From positions 128,327-192,326 of the forward strand of contig CABRHS010000001.1 in the NCBI GenBank assembly GCA_902470815.1: 64,000 nt of DNA, read 5' to 3'. The stretch is from an uncultured Collinsella sp. Lineage in GTDB: Bacteria > Actinomycetota > Coriobacteriia > Coriobacteriales > Coriobacteriaceae. The notes beneath the pieces were generated by a model. That model made no database searches. It was not told the DNA's origin and saw nothing but the letters and a program-made list of their open reading frames with translations. The first letter of the stretch is position 1. Every line of letters begins with the position of its first letter. Both the position numbers and the translations under genes were made by a program. This document shows positions 1 through 6,576 of this stretch, piece after piece.

Positions 1-305
1 GCCATCCCAGCCAGCTGTACGAGGCGTTCCTCGAGGGCATCGTGCTGTTCGCGGTGCTGTACATGATGAGCCGCCGCAAAAAGGCGCTGCCGCAGGGGAG
101 CATCATGGGCGCGTTCGTGCTGGGGTACGGCGTGGTGCGCTTCCTGATCGAGTTCGTCCGCCTGCCCGACGCGCAGCTCGGGTACCTCGCGGGCGGCTGG
201 CTCACCATGGGCCAGCTGTTGAGCGTGCCGCTCATCGTGGCAGGTGCCGTCTTGCTGGCGGGCGCGTTCCGCTTCAACCGGCCGCGGCACATCGACTGGC
301 CGTAG
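1..305 (+). CDS. lgt: Prolipoprotein diacylglyceryl transferase, C-terminal end (partial)
   Basis: C-terminal end of Lgt, the membrane enzyme that transfers a diacylglyceryl group from phosphatidylglycerol to the lipobox cysteine of preprolipoproteins. The frame is already open at base 3 and reads H-P-S-Q-L-Y-E-A, the conserved Lgt segment that precedes the last membrane helices. Hydrophobic stretches follow at about bases 36-70 and 190-275, with a short basic tail. The start lies before the window, so the length cannot be judged. MetQ and the nucleoside-binding lipoprotein encoded further on would be substrates. The family call is firm because of the signature peptide, although only about 100 residues are visible. 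Confidence 0.88.
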   Translation, partial: HPSQLYEAFLEGIVLFAVLYMMSRRKKALPQGSIMGAFVLGYGVVRFLIEFVRLPDAQLGYLAGGWLTMGQLLSVPLIVAGAVLLAGAFRFNRPRHIDWP

Positions 306-440
306 GCGAGCGGGTATGTGAAGCATTGCCAAAAACCTTTCGCGCCGGTCGCAATCGGTATATCATGCTGAGCGTGTGTTTATATGGGCTCGATATGCGC
401 CTGCGGGGCGCTGAGAGCGGGAAGATAGAAGGAGCATCAC

Positions 441-1247
441 ATGTCCGGACACTCTAAATGGGCAACTACCAAGCACCGCAAGGGTGCGCAGGACGCTAAG
501 CGTTCCGCCCTGTTCTCCAAGCTGAGCCGTAACATCACCGTCGCGGCCCGCCTGGGTAACGACCCCAACCCGGACAACAACGCCTCCCTTGCCGCCGCCG
601 TGGCCAAGGCCAAGGCCCAGTCCATGCCCAAGGACAAGATCAAGGCCGCCATCGACAAGGCCTTCGGTTCCGGCGCCGACGCCGCCGTGTACGAGAACAT
701 CGTGTACGAGGGCTACGGCCCGGCCGGCGTCGCCGTGTACGTCGAGTGCCTGACCGACAACCGCAACCGCACCGCCGCCGATGTTCGTTCCGCCTTCTCC
801 CACGCCGGCGGCAACCTGGGCACCACCGGCTCCGTCGCCTTCCAGTTCGAGCGCAAGGGCCAGGTTGTGGTCTCCAAGCAGATCGTCGACCCGAACGACA
901 AGAAGGAGAACCTCATGGCCAACGGCGCTGCCGGCGATGAGGAAGAGTTCATGATGGTCATCGCCGAGGCCGGTGGCGACGACTACGAGGATGCCGGCGA
1001 GGAGTGGGTCGTGTGGACCGCTGCGGGCGACCTCATGGCCGTGTCCAAGGGCATCGAGGCCCAGGGCATCGAGGTCAAGGGCGCCGAGCTCACCATGGTC
1101 CCGACCACCCCGACTGCCGTCTCCGGCGCCGACGCCAAGAAGGTCCAGCGCCTCATCGACCGCCTCGAGGACCTGGACGACGTCCAGGACGTGTACTCCA
1201 CCATGGACATGACCGACGAGGTCATCGCCGCCCTCGAGGAGGAGTAG
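441..1247 (+). CDS. yebC: YebC/PmpR family DNA-binding regulator
   Basis: Member of the YebC/PmpR family, described as cytoplasmic transcriptional regulators; some members have been linked to translation of difficult peptide motifs. The protein opens with M-S-G-H-S-K-W and then T-K-H-R-K-G-A-Q-D-A-K-R, the invariant start of the family, and contains Y-E-G-Y-G-P-x-G-V-A and D-N-R-N-R-T-A. At 268 residues it is a little longer than the usual 240-250, through an acidic insertion around residues 150-195. The start is supported by GAAGGAG 8 bases upstream. It stands alone, 136 bases after lgt, and is followed by a strong terminator. Confidence 0.93.
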   Translation: MSGHSKWATTKHRKGAQDAKRSALFSKLSRNITVAARLGNDPNPDNNASLAAAVAKAKAQSMPKDKIKAAIDKAFGSGADAAVYENIVYEGYGPAGVAVYVECLTDNRNRTAADVRSAFSHAGGNLGTTGSVAFQFERKGQVVVSKQIVDPNDKKENLMANGAAGDEEEFMMVIAEAGGDDYEDAGEEWVVWTAAGDLMAVSKGIEAQGIEVKGAELTMVPTTPTAVSGADAKKVQRLIDRLEDLDDVQDVYSTMDMTDEVIAALEEE

Positions 1248-1288
1248 GCCACGGTCCCTGCGGCCGAAGCCTGGCAACGTATGTGAGG

Positions 1289-1322
1289 ACCGGGTCCGCC
1301 CATGTGGCGGGCCCGGTTTTTC
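1289..1322 (+). terminator. Intrinsic terminator of yebC
   Basis: A 12-bp stem (ACCGGGTCCGCC with GGCGGGCCCGGT, one G-U pair) around a 5-base loop is followed directly by TTTTT. It lies 41 bases after the yebC stop and just before the IS200-type element. Confidence 0.85.
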
Positions 1323-1328
1323 ATTCAT

Positions 1329-1387
1329 GGACTTTAGTCCGTGCCGCGCGTTAGCGCGGCATAGAAAACCACCCGCTGCGCGGGTGG
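1329..1387 (+). repeat. Left-end hairpin array of the IS element
   Basis: Three hairpins in a row: GGACT-TT-AGTCC (1329-1340), TGCCGCGC-GTTA-GCGCGGCA (1342-1361) and CCACCCGC-TGC-GCGGGTGG (1369-1387). The first and third recur at the right end in the same order and orientation. Confidence 0.75.
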
Positions 1388-1474
1388 AGGCCAAGTTCCG
1401 CTACGCGACTGGCCACCCGCCCCTCTAGGATGGTGATTGTTCAGGTCGCCGGCCCCGAGGGGAAGGTGATAGCC

Positions 1475-1933
1475 ATGGCGCAGAAGGCGAACAGCCTCGC
1501 GCACACGAAGTGGCTCTGCAAGTACCACATCGTGTTCACACCGAAGTATAGAAGGAAGGCAATCTACAACCAATACCGGAGGGACCTGGGGGAGATCCTC
1601 AGGCAGCTCTGCCAATGGAAGGGCGTCGAGATCATAGAGGGGCACCTGATGCCCGACCACGTGCACATGCTGGTGAGCATCCCGCCCAAGATCTCGGTGT
1701 CGAGCTTTATGGGCTACCTGAAGGGGAAGAGCTCGCTGATGATGTTCGACCGGCACGCCAACCTCAAGTACAAGTTCGGCAACAGGAAGTTCTGGGCGGA
1801 GGGCTACTACGTGTCCACCGTCGGGCTGAACGAGGCGACGATCGCGAAGTACATCAGGGAGCAGGAGTCCGCCGACATCGCCCTGGACAGGCTGAGCGTC
1901 AAGGAGTACGAGGACCCGTTCAAGAGGAGGTGA
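1475..1933 (+). CDS. tnpA: IS200/IS605-type transposase TnpA (Y1 HUH nuclease)
   Basis: Single-strand DNA transposase of the Y1 tyrosine class. The 152-residue protein contains M-P-D-H-V-H-M-L, the HUH metal-binding motif, and a C-terminal G-Y-Y-V-S-T-V-G segment carrying the catalytic tyrosine; K-Y-H-I-V-F-x-P-K-Y-R-R near the N terminus is also typical. Length is normal for the family (about 130-155), so the gene looks intact. The ATG at 1475 is preferred over the in-frame GTG at 1430 because homologues begin near this point and GGGGAAGG lies upstream. Hairpins after the stop (1937-1953, 1979-1995) belong to the right end of the element. Confidence 0.92.
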   Translation: MAQKANSLAHTKWLCKYHIVFTPKYRRKAIYNQYRRDLGEILRQLCQWKGVEIIEGHLMPDHVHMLVSIPPKISVSSFMGYLKGKSSLMMFDRHANLKYKFGNRKFWAEGYYVSTVGLNEATIAKYIREQESADIALDRLSVKEYEDPFKRR

Positions 1934-1995
1934 CGCGGCCCGTTCGACGGGCCCGCCACGCGTCAAGGGGCCATCGGGCCTGAACGAAGTTCAGG

Positions 1996-2068
1996 CCAGG
2001 GACTTGAGTCCCTGGCCTGGGGCCCTTAGGGTTACACCCTAAGAGCAAACCACCCGCTATGCGGGTGG
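1996..2068 (+). repeat. Right-end hairpin array of the IS element
   Basis: CCAGGGACT-TG-AGTCCCTGG (1996-2015), CTTAGGGT-TAC-ACCCTAAG (2025-2043) and CCACCCGC-TAT-GCGGGTGG (2050-2068). Order and orientation match the left end. The G-A-C-T-T-G-A-G-T-C hairpin resembles those near right ends of TnpB-carrying relatives, but no tnpB is present. Confidence 0.72.
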
Positions 2069-2186
2069 TCATGATTGCGCCGTATAATCATGGGGCACTT
2101 CGCGATGCTATCGGGGGCATCGGGGTACAAGAGACGGTATGCGCGGGCGCAGGGGTGCCCGCATCTCGATCGGGGGAGGAGGGCCC

Positions 2187-2732
2187 ATGCGCCGTATCCG
2201 CAGGATAGGCTTGGCGTTGTATCTCATCGCGGCCGTCGTGGTGGCGGGGGCGTGCGCGGGCTCGCTGTTCGGTCCCTATACGGAGCGCATCGGCACCCTC
2301 ATGCATTCGGGCACCGGCCGCATCGTCATGGCTGTCTGCCTGGTCGTCGTCGCCCTGAACGCCCTCGCCGTCATCGTGTACCTCATGCTCGACCGGCCGG
2401 AGCCATCGTGCATGCGTTTGAACGCCAATTCCGATATCGAGGTCACCACCGACGCCCTCGCCTCGATCGCGCGAGCCGCCGCGGCGGAGCGCGACGTGAT
2501 GGTGGAGGACGTGCGGGTGCGTGTGGTGGGGCGCGATGGCGCGGGAGTCGATGTGCGGATCGACGCCATCGCCCTGGCGCCGCTCGACCTGGATGGCATG
2601 GCCCGGCGGGTTCAGCGGCGCGTACAAGACGCCTGCGACGGCATGCTCGGGGTTCCCGGTGCACGCGTGCAGGTGCGTTTTCTTCCAAGCAAGACCGTAA
2701 CCGTGGTTAAGGAGGTCGCCGGTGAGCACTGA
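2187..2732 (+). CDS. amaP: Alkaline-shock membrane anchor protein (AmaP-like)
   Basis: Probable membrane anchor of an Asp23/Gls24 envelope-stress complex. The 181-residue protein has two membrane helices (about residues 7-28 and 42-65) and a cytoplasmic domain of about 110 residues, the AmaP layout. ATG 2187 is chosen over an in-frame start at 2139 because GGGGGAGGA lies just upstream and the helix then starts close to the N terminus. The next gene starts inside its 3' end, so the two are translationally coupled. Role is inferred from the three-gene context (anchor, small membrane protein, Asp23), which is the known arrangement in Gram-positive bacteria. Confidence 0.75.
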   Translation: MRRIRRIGLALYLIAAVVVAGACAGSLFGPYTERIGTLMHSGTGRIVMAVCLVVVALNALAVIVYLMLDRPEPSCMRLNANSDIEVTTDALASIARAAAAERDVMVEDVRVRVVGRDGAGVDVRIDAIALAPLDLDGMARRVQRRVQDACDGMLGVPGARVQVRFLPSKTVTVVKEVAGEH

Positions 2733-3123
2733 TGGGCACGCGCCGAAGGCGCCAAAGGCGATAGTCGAACAGCTTGACGCGGATGCCGCCTCGGCTTCCC
2801 CGCGCGAGGAGGAGCCCTCCGAGGCCCCCCATGCATCCGAATCCACCCAAGCCGCGGAGCCCGCTCGGGGCTTCCATGGCACGACCATAGGCTTTTTCGA
2901 GCGTCTCGGTCGGGTTGTGTGGGCATATGCGGACGCTCATCCGCATGCCACGCTGTACGGGATCATCGGCTTTGCGTTGGCGGTCCTGATCTTGGCGATC
3001 GGCCTGTGGGACACGATCGTGATCGCGGTCTTCGTCTTGGTGGGAACCGTGATAGGGCAGATGGTCGACGGCGACAACGCCGCGGTCAATTTCATGAGGC
3101 GTCTGTTCGACGGGCGTAAATAG
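2722..3123 (+). CDS. DUF2273-like small membrane protein
   Basis: Small membrane protein of 133 residues found between amaP and asp23 genes. The first 60 residues are Ala/Glu/Pro-rich and low in complexity; the family core is the C-terminal half, with two close helices (about residues 75-92 and 96-114) ending in G-Q-M-V-D-G-D, followed by a basic tail. It starts with GTG at 2722, 11 bases before the amaP stop, with AAGGAGG at 2709-2715. Its biochemical role is unknown; the context points to a partner of the Asp23 complex at the membrane. Confidence 0.72.
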   Translation: MSTDGHAPKAPKAIVEQLDADAASASPREEEPSEAPHASESTQAAEPARGFHGTTIGFFERLGRVVWAYADAHPHATLYGIIGFALAVLILAIGLWDTIVIAVFVLVGTVIGQMVDGDNAAVNFMRRLFDGRK

Positions 3124-3169
3124 TCTCAGGTAATCGCAAGGCGCGCTTGCGCGCTGATGGGAGGGCATC

Positions 3170-3742
3170 ATGACCGACACCGAGGATATCAAGACGAGCG
3201 AGAGCGCCGAGGCGCTGGCGACCCCGGCGACGGGCGAGGACGTCGCTGCCGGCGGGATGGCGGCGGGGCCCGACATGCCGATGACGATGGTTCCCGCCGA
3301 GGCCGGCGCTGGAGATGCAGCCGAGGACTCCGAGGTCCTGATGGACATCGAGGATGATGACGATTCCGAGGACTCGCTCACGTACTCGAATGGCGTGATC
3401 GAGAAGATCGTGGCCATGGCCACGCGCGAGGTCCCGCACGTGCTGGGCATGAAGGGCAACCTCATGCACCTCGTGCAGGAGACGTTCGGCGCCGAGAACC
3501 TCTCCAAGGGCGTGACCATCGAGGTGACCGACGACAACCGCGTGGTGGTCAACATCTCGGTCATCATCGAGTACGGCTGTTACGCCCCGGCGATCTTCGA
3601 GGACGTCAAGGACCGCGTGACCGAGCGGCTCACCGCCATGACCGGCCTTGAGGTCGCTGGCATCAACCTGCGCATCGAGGACGTGGTGACGCGCGAGGAG
3701 TTCGAGGCGAGCAAGCGCCGCCACGCCGAAGACGACGAATAA
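3170..3742 (+). CDS. Asp23/Gls24 family envelope-stress protein
   Basis: Soluble envelope-stress protein expected to be tethered to the membrane by the AmaP-like protein two genes upstream. The first 60 of 190 residues are strongly acidic and probably disordered; the Asp23 domain runs from about residue 65 (S-N-G-V-I-E-K-I-V) to 175, with the alternating V-V-V-N-I-S-V-I-I-E-Y-G strand typical of the fold. GGGAGGG precedes ATG 3170. A terminator 83 bases after the stop closes the operon. No catalytic function is known for the family; it is associated with alkaline and cell-wall stress. Confidence 0.85.
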   Translation: MTDTEDIKTSESAEALATPATGEDVAAGGMAAGPDMPMTMVPAEAGAGDAAEDSEVLMDIEDDDDSEDSLTYSNGVIEKIVAMATREVPHVLGMKGNLMHLVQETFGAENLSKGVTIEVTDDNRVVVNISVIIEYGCYAPAIFEDVKDRVTERLTAMTGLEVAGINLRIEDVVTREEFEASKRRHAEDDE

Positions 3743-3824
3743 CCCAATTGCCCTCGGCTCGGTCGCCCCGCGTTCGCCTTTGTCCGATTGCGGCGCCTGA
3801 CCACCATCTCATGCCCGTGCATGC

Positions 3825-3848
3825 AGAGCCCTCTACGGAGGGCTCTTT
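3825..3848 (+). terminator. Intrinsic terminator of the asp23 operon
   Basis: Perfect 9-bp stem AGAGCCCTC/GAGGGCTCT with loop TACG, followed by TTGTTT. It separates the asp23 operon from the methionine-transporter leader. Confidence 0.82.
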
Positions 3849-3868
3849 GTTTCGTTACTGTTTCCCCC

Positions 3869-3897
3869 TTGCCGGATATACGGTACCCTGTTAATCT
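3869..3897 (+). promoter_or_regulatory. Promoter of the met leader and metNIQ
   Basis: TTGCCG at 3869-3874 and TAATCT at 3892-3897 are separated by 17 bp. The expected start of transcription, 7-8 bases further on, falls on or next to the A of ATG 3905, so the leader mRNA would have almost no 5' untranslated region. Predicted from sequence alone. Confidence 0.5.
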
Positions 3898-3904
3898 CAT
3901 CCCC

Positions 3905-4024
3905 ATGATTACGATTGTTGGACATAGCGCGAACATGATGATGGTCATGGAGATGCCCTCGCCCGGGCACTTCGTCATGTCGCGCGACTTCCGCGTGTCG
4001 ATGGAGACCGGGCGCCTCTACTAG
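3905..4024 (+). CDS. Methionine-rich leader peptide upstream of metNIQ
   Basis: A 39-codon frame ending 59 bases before metN. Eight codons are Met, five of them within residues 11-17 (M-M-M-V-M-E-M). There is no ribosome-binding site before the ATG, but the predicted transcript begins at or next to it, consistent with leaderless translation, which is common in actinobacteria. Downstream RNA can form competing pairs: CGCCCGG (3960-3966) with CCGGGCG (4008-4014), GGAGAC (4003-4008) with GTCTCC (4028-4033), and CTCCG (4030-4034) with CGGAG, the metN ribosome-binding site (4071-4075). This suggests that ribosome stalling at Met codons controls metN translation. Expression of the peptide is inference. 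Confidence 0.6.
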   Translation: MITIVGHSANMMMVMEMPSPGHFVMSRDFRVSMETGRLY

Positions 4025-4083
4025 GTCGTCTCCGGCGGGAGATGGCCGCCTATCGAAGACCCATCTGCAGCGGAGTATTTCTC

Positions 4084-4824
4084 GTGATCAGCATCCAGCA
4101 TGTATCAAAAACCTATGACGGCGGAGCGCATGCCCTGTCCGATATCTGCCTGGATATCGCCGACGGCGATGTTTTCGGCATCATCGGCATGAGCGGCGCC
4201 GGAAAGTCGACGCTCGTGCGCACCATCAACCTGCTCGAACGCCCCACGTCGGGAGCGATCGAGGTGGACGGGCGCGACGTGACGGCGCTTTCCGGAGCCG
4301 AGCTGCGAGCCTATCGTCGCCGCGTTGCCATGATTTTCCAGAATTTCGGCCTGTTGGCGCAAAAGACGGTGCTGGACAACGTGTGCTTCCCCTTTGTCGC
4401 CGCGAACGGCAAGGTGACGCCCGAGAACCGCGACCGCGCGCTCGAATTGCTCGACCGCGTGGGTCTTGCCGATAAGGCAACGAGTTATCCCAGCCAGCTG
4501 TCCGGCGGACAGAAGCAGCGCGTGGCCATCGCCCGCGCGCTGGCCTGCGAGCCCGAGGTCATCCTCTGCGACGAGGCGACCTCCGCACTGGACCCCAGCA
4601 GCACGAACACCATCCTCAAGCTGCTGCGAGACATCAACCGCGAGACGGGTGTGACCCTGGTGGTCATCACCCATTCCATGGACGTGGTGGAGAAGATCTG
4701 CAACAACGTCGCGGTGCTCGATGCCGGCCGCGTGGTGGAGCAGGGGAGCGTGGCGGAGGTCTTTGCCGCGCCCCAGGCCGATGCCACGCGCGTGCTCCTT
4801 GGAAAGGTGGATTGGGATGCTTAA
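4084..4824 (+). CDS. metN: Methionine ABC transporter ATPase (short MetN)
   Basis: ATP-hydrolysing subunit of the methionine importer. Walker A is G-M-S-G-A-G-K-S-T (about residue 37), the signature is L-S-G-G-Q-K-Q-R and Walker B ends V-I-L-C-D-E-A-T-S-A-L-D. N-F-G-L-L-A-Q-K-T-V-L-D-N-V is the Q-loop sequence usual in MetN. At 246 residues the protein ends after the ATPase domain and lacks the C-terminal NIL domain that binds methionine and inhibits transport in E. coli MetN. The start is taken as GTG 4084, with GCGGAG 8 bases upstream. It overlaps metI by 8 bases. Confidence 0.9.
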   Translation: MISIQHVSKTYDGGAHALSDICLDIADGDVFGIIGMSGAGKSTLVRTINLLERPTSGAIEVDGRDVTALSGAELRAYRRRVAMIFQNFGLLAQKTVLDNVCFPFVAANGKVTPENRDRALELLDRVGLADKATSYPSQLSGGQKQRVAIARALACEPEVILCDEATSALDPSSTNTILKLLRDINRETGVTLVVITHSMDVVEKICNNVAVLDAGRVVEQGSVAEVFAAPQADATRVLLGKVDWDA

Positions 4825-5482
4825 CGATTTCCTCGCGGAGTTCGCTCCGCTGCTCGTCCAGGGCACGATCGACACGCTCGTCATGCTGTTCGCCTCGACG
4901 GCCGTGGCGTATGTGATCGGCATCGCGCTCGGCGTGGTCTTGCACCTGACTACCCCTGGCGGCCTGCGGCCCATGCCCGCGCTCAACGCGGTGCTGGGCT
5001 GGGTGGTCAACATAGGCCGCTCGCTGCCGTTCATCATCCTGCTCATCGCCCTCATGCCGGCCACGCAGGCACTCGTGGGCACCTCGACCGGTGTTGTGGG
5101 CGTCATCCCGCCGCTGGTTGTGGCCACGGCCCCGTTCGTGGCGCGCATGGTCGAGCAGTCGCTCGCCGAGGTGGGCCGCGATGCCGTCGAGGCGGCCGAG
5201 GCCTGCGGCGCATCCGTGCCGCGCATCGTGTTCTCCGCGCTGCTGCCCGAGGCGCTGCCCGGCATCGTGCGGGGCGTGGCCGTGACGCTCATCGCCGTGC
5301 TCGGCTACACCGCCATCGCCGGCGCCGTGGGCGCGGGCGGCCTGGGCGACATCGCCATCCGGTACGGCTACTACCGGTACGAGGACGAGGCCATGATCGT
5401 CACGGTCATCCTGCTCATCGTGCTCGTGCAACTCATCCAGTCGGTGTGCAATCGCATTGCCCGCAAGGTGGACCACCGCTAG
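4817..5482 (+). CDS. metI: Methionine ABC transporter permease
   Basis: Membrane subunit of the methionine importer, 221 residues with about five helices. The cytoplasmic coupling loop that docks on MetN is visible as E-A-A-E-A-C-G-A-S-V-P-R-I-V-F. Length is normal for MetI (about 215-225). ATG 4817 is used because it overlaps the metN stop by 8 bases, has GGAAAGG just upstream, and puts the first helix where the family has it. Function follows from family membership and its place between metN and metQ. Confidence 0.92.
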   Translation: MLNDFLAEFAPLLVQGTIDTLVMLFASTAVAYVIGIALGVVLHLTTPGGLRPMPALNAVLGWVVNIGRSLPFIILLIALMPATQALVGTSTGVVGVIPPLVVATAPFVARMVEQSLAEVGRDAVEAAEACGASVPRIVFSALLPEALPGIVRGVAVTLIAVLGYTAIAGAVGAGGLGDIAIRYGYYRYEDEAMIVTVILLIVLVQLIQSVCNRIARKVDHR

Positions 5483-5550
5483 GACCCTTCCCGCGCACCG
5501 CGCCCCCGCACACCGCGTTTTCACGCACTTCCTACCGAAAGGTTCTCATC

Positions 5551-6408
5551 ATGAAGAATTCCAACGCCTTCCTTTCCCGTCGCTCCCTGATCATCTCCGC
5601 ATGCGCGGGCCTGAGCCTGCTCGCCCTGGGCGGCCTCACCGCCTGCGGCGGCTCCGGTGCCGCCGGTTCGGCCGACGACTCCGTCATAACCGTTGCCGCC
5701 AGCCCCGCCCCGCATGCCCAGATCCTCACCGACTTCGCCGCGCCGCGCCTTGCCGAGCAGGGAATCGAGCTCAAGGTGAAGGAGTACACTGACTACATCC
5801 AGCCCAACAAGGACACCGCGTCCGGTGCGGTCGATGCCAACTACTTCCAGCACATCACCTACCTGGAGAACAGCAACGCCGAGAACGGCACCGACCTCGT
5901 CTCCGCGGGCCTCATCCACTACGAGCCCTTCGCTGTGTACGCCGGCACCTCGAATGACCTCGACGCCATCGCCGACGGCGCCACCATCGCCATCCCCAAC
6001 GACCCCACCAACGAGGGCCGAGCGCTGCTGCTCCTGCAAGATCTGGGCCTGATCTCCCTTTCCGACCCCGATAACCTCGAGGCCACGCCCAAGGACATCA
6101 AGGACAACCCGCACAACATCAAGTTCCAGGAGCTCGAGGCGGCCGCCCTGCCGCGCGCCCTCTCCTCCGTGGACTTCGCCGTGATCAACGGCAACTACGC
6201 CATCGAGGCCGGCTACCATGTGTCCGACGCGCTCGCGCACGAGTCCTCCGATTCGCTCGCCGTCGAGAAGTACGCCAACATCATCTGCGTCGCCAAGGGC
6301 AGCGAGGACAAGAAGGCCGTTCGCGCCCTCGTCGAGGTCCTCACTTCGGAGGACTTCAAGTCCTACCTCGAGGAGCACTACGGCGAGGATGTCCTGCCGG
6401 CGTTTTAA
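5551..6408 (+). CDS. metQ: Methionine-binding lipoprotein MetQ (NlpA family)
   Basis: Extracellular substrate-binding lipoprotein of the MetNIQ importer. The N terminus has a basic segment (R-R-S at about 10), a hydrophobic core and the lipobox L-G-G-L-T-A-C at about residues 25-31, where lipid attachment would occur. The mature domain shows the family features: V-A-A-S-P-A-P-H-A-Q-I-L near the start and N-Y-F-Q-H-I-T-Y-L. Length, 285 residues, is usual. CCGAAAGG lies upstream of ATG 5551. It is last in the operon, 68 bases after metI, and is followed by a strong terminator. Confidence 0.93.
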   Translation: MKNSNAFLSRRSLIISACAGLSLLALGGLTACGGSGAAGSADDSVITVAASPAPHAQILTDFAAPRLAEQGIELKVKEYTDYIQPNKDTASGAVDANYFQHITYLENSNAENGTDLVSAGLIHYEPFAVYAGTSNDLDAIADGATIAIPNDPTNEGRALLLLQDLGLISLSDPDNLEATPKDIKDNPHNIKFQELEAAALPRALSSVDFAVINGNYAIEAGYHVSDALAHESSDSLAVEKYANIICVAKGSEDKKAVRALVEVLTSEDFKSYLEEHYGEDVLPAF

Positions 6409-6449
6409 GCCGGGCTCGCCGACTGACGCCCTCATACACGTTCCCATCG

Positions 6450-6477
6450 CGACCGCCCATCACGGGCGGTCGTTTTT
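6450..6477 (+). terminator. Intrinsic terminator of metNIQ
   Basis: Perfect 9-bp stem CGACCGCCC/GGGCGGTCG with loop ATCAC, followed by TTTTT. Confidence 0.9.
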
Positions 6478-6576
6478 ACATGTGCCGCCGGCGCGACGCG
6501 GCTGAGCTTTTCCCTTGCATCTGCCGCAAAGCGCGTTACCATCAGGGCGCAGGTCGTGTGCGAGAGCGGGGGAGCC

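Larger units (their letters stand above)
1329..2070 (+). mobile_element. IS200/IS605-family insertion sequence (tnpA only)
   Basis: Single-gene element of the IS200 group inserted between yebC and the amaP operon. It carries a Y1 (HUH) transposase and no tnpB. Each end has the same order of structures: a GACTTnAGTC palindrome, a second hairpin, then the 8-bp stem CCACCCGC/GCGGGTGG with a 3-base loop (1369-1387 left, 2050-2068 right). Such subterminal hairpins, repeated in direct orientation, are what TnpA recognises when it excises single-stranded DNA. Exact tips cannot be fixed because this family makes no target duplication; the limits are those of the outermost shared structures. Confidence 0.75.

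Noticed and set aside
1430..1474. Earlier GTG start for tnpA
   Set aside because: The extra 15 residues are not conserved in the family; the ATG at 1475 gives the normal N terminus.
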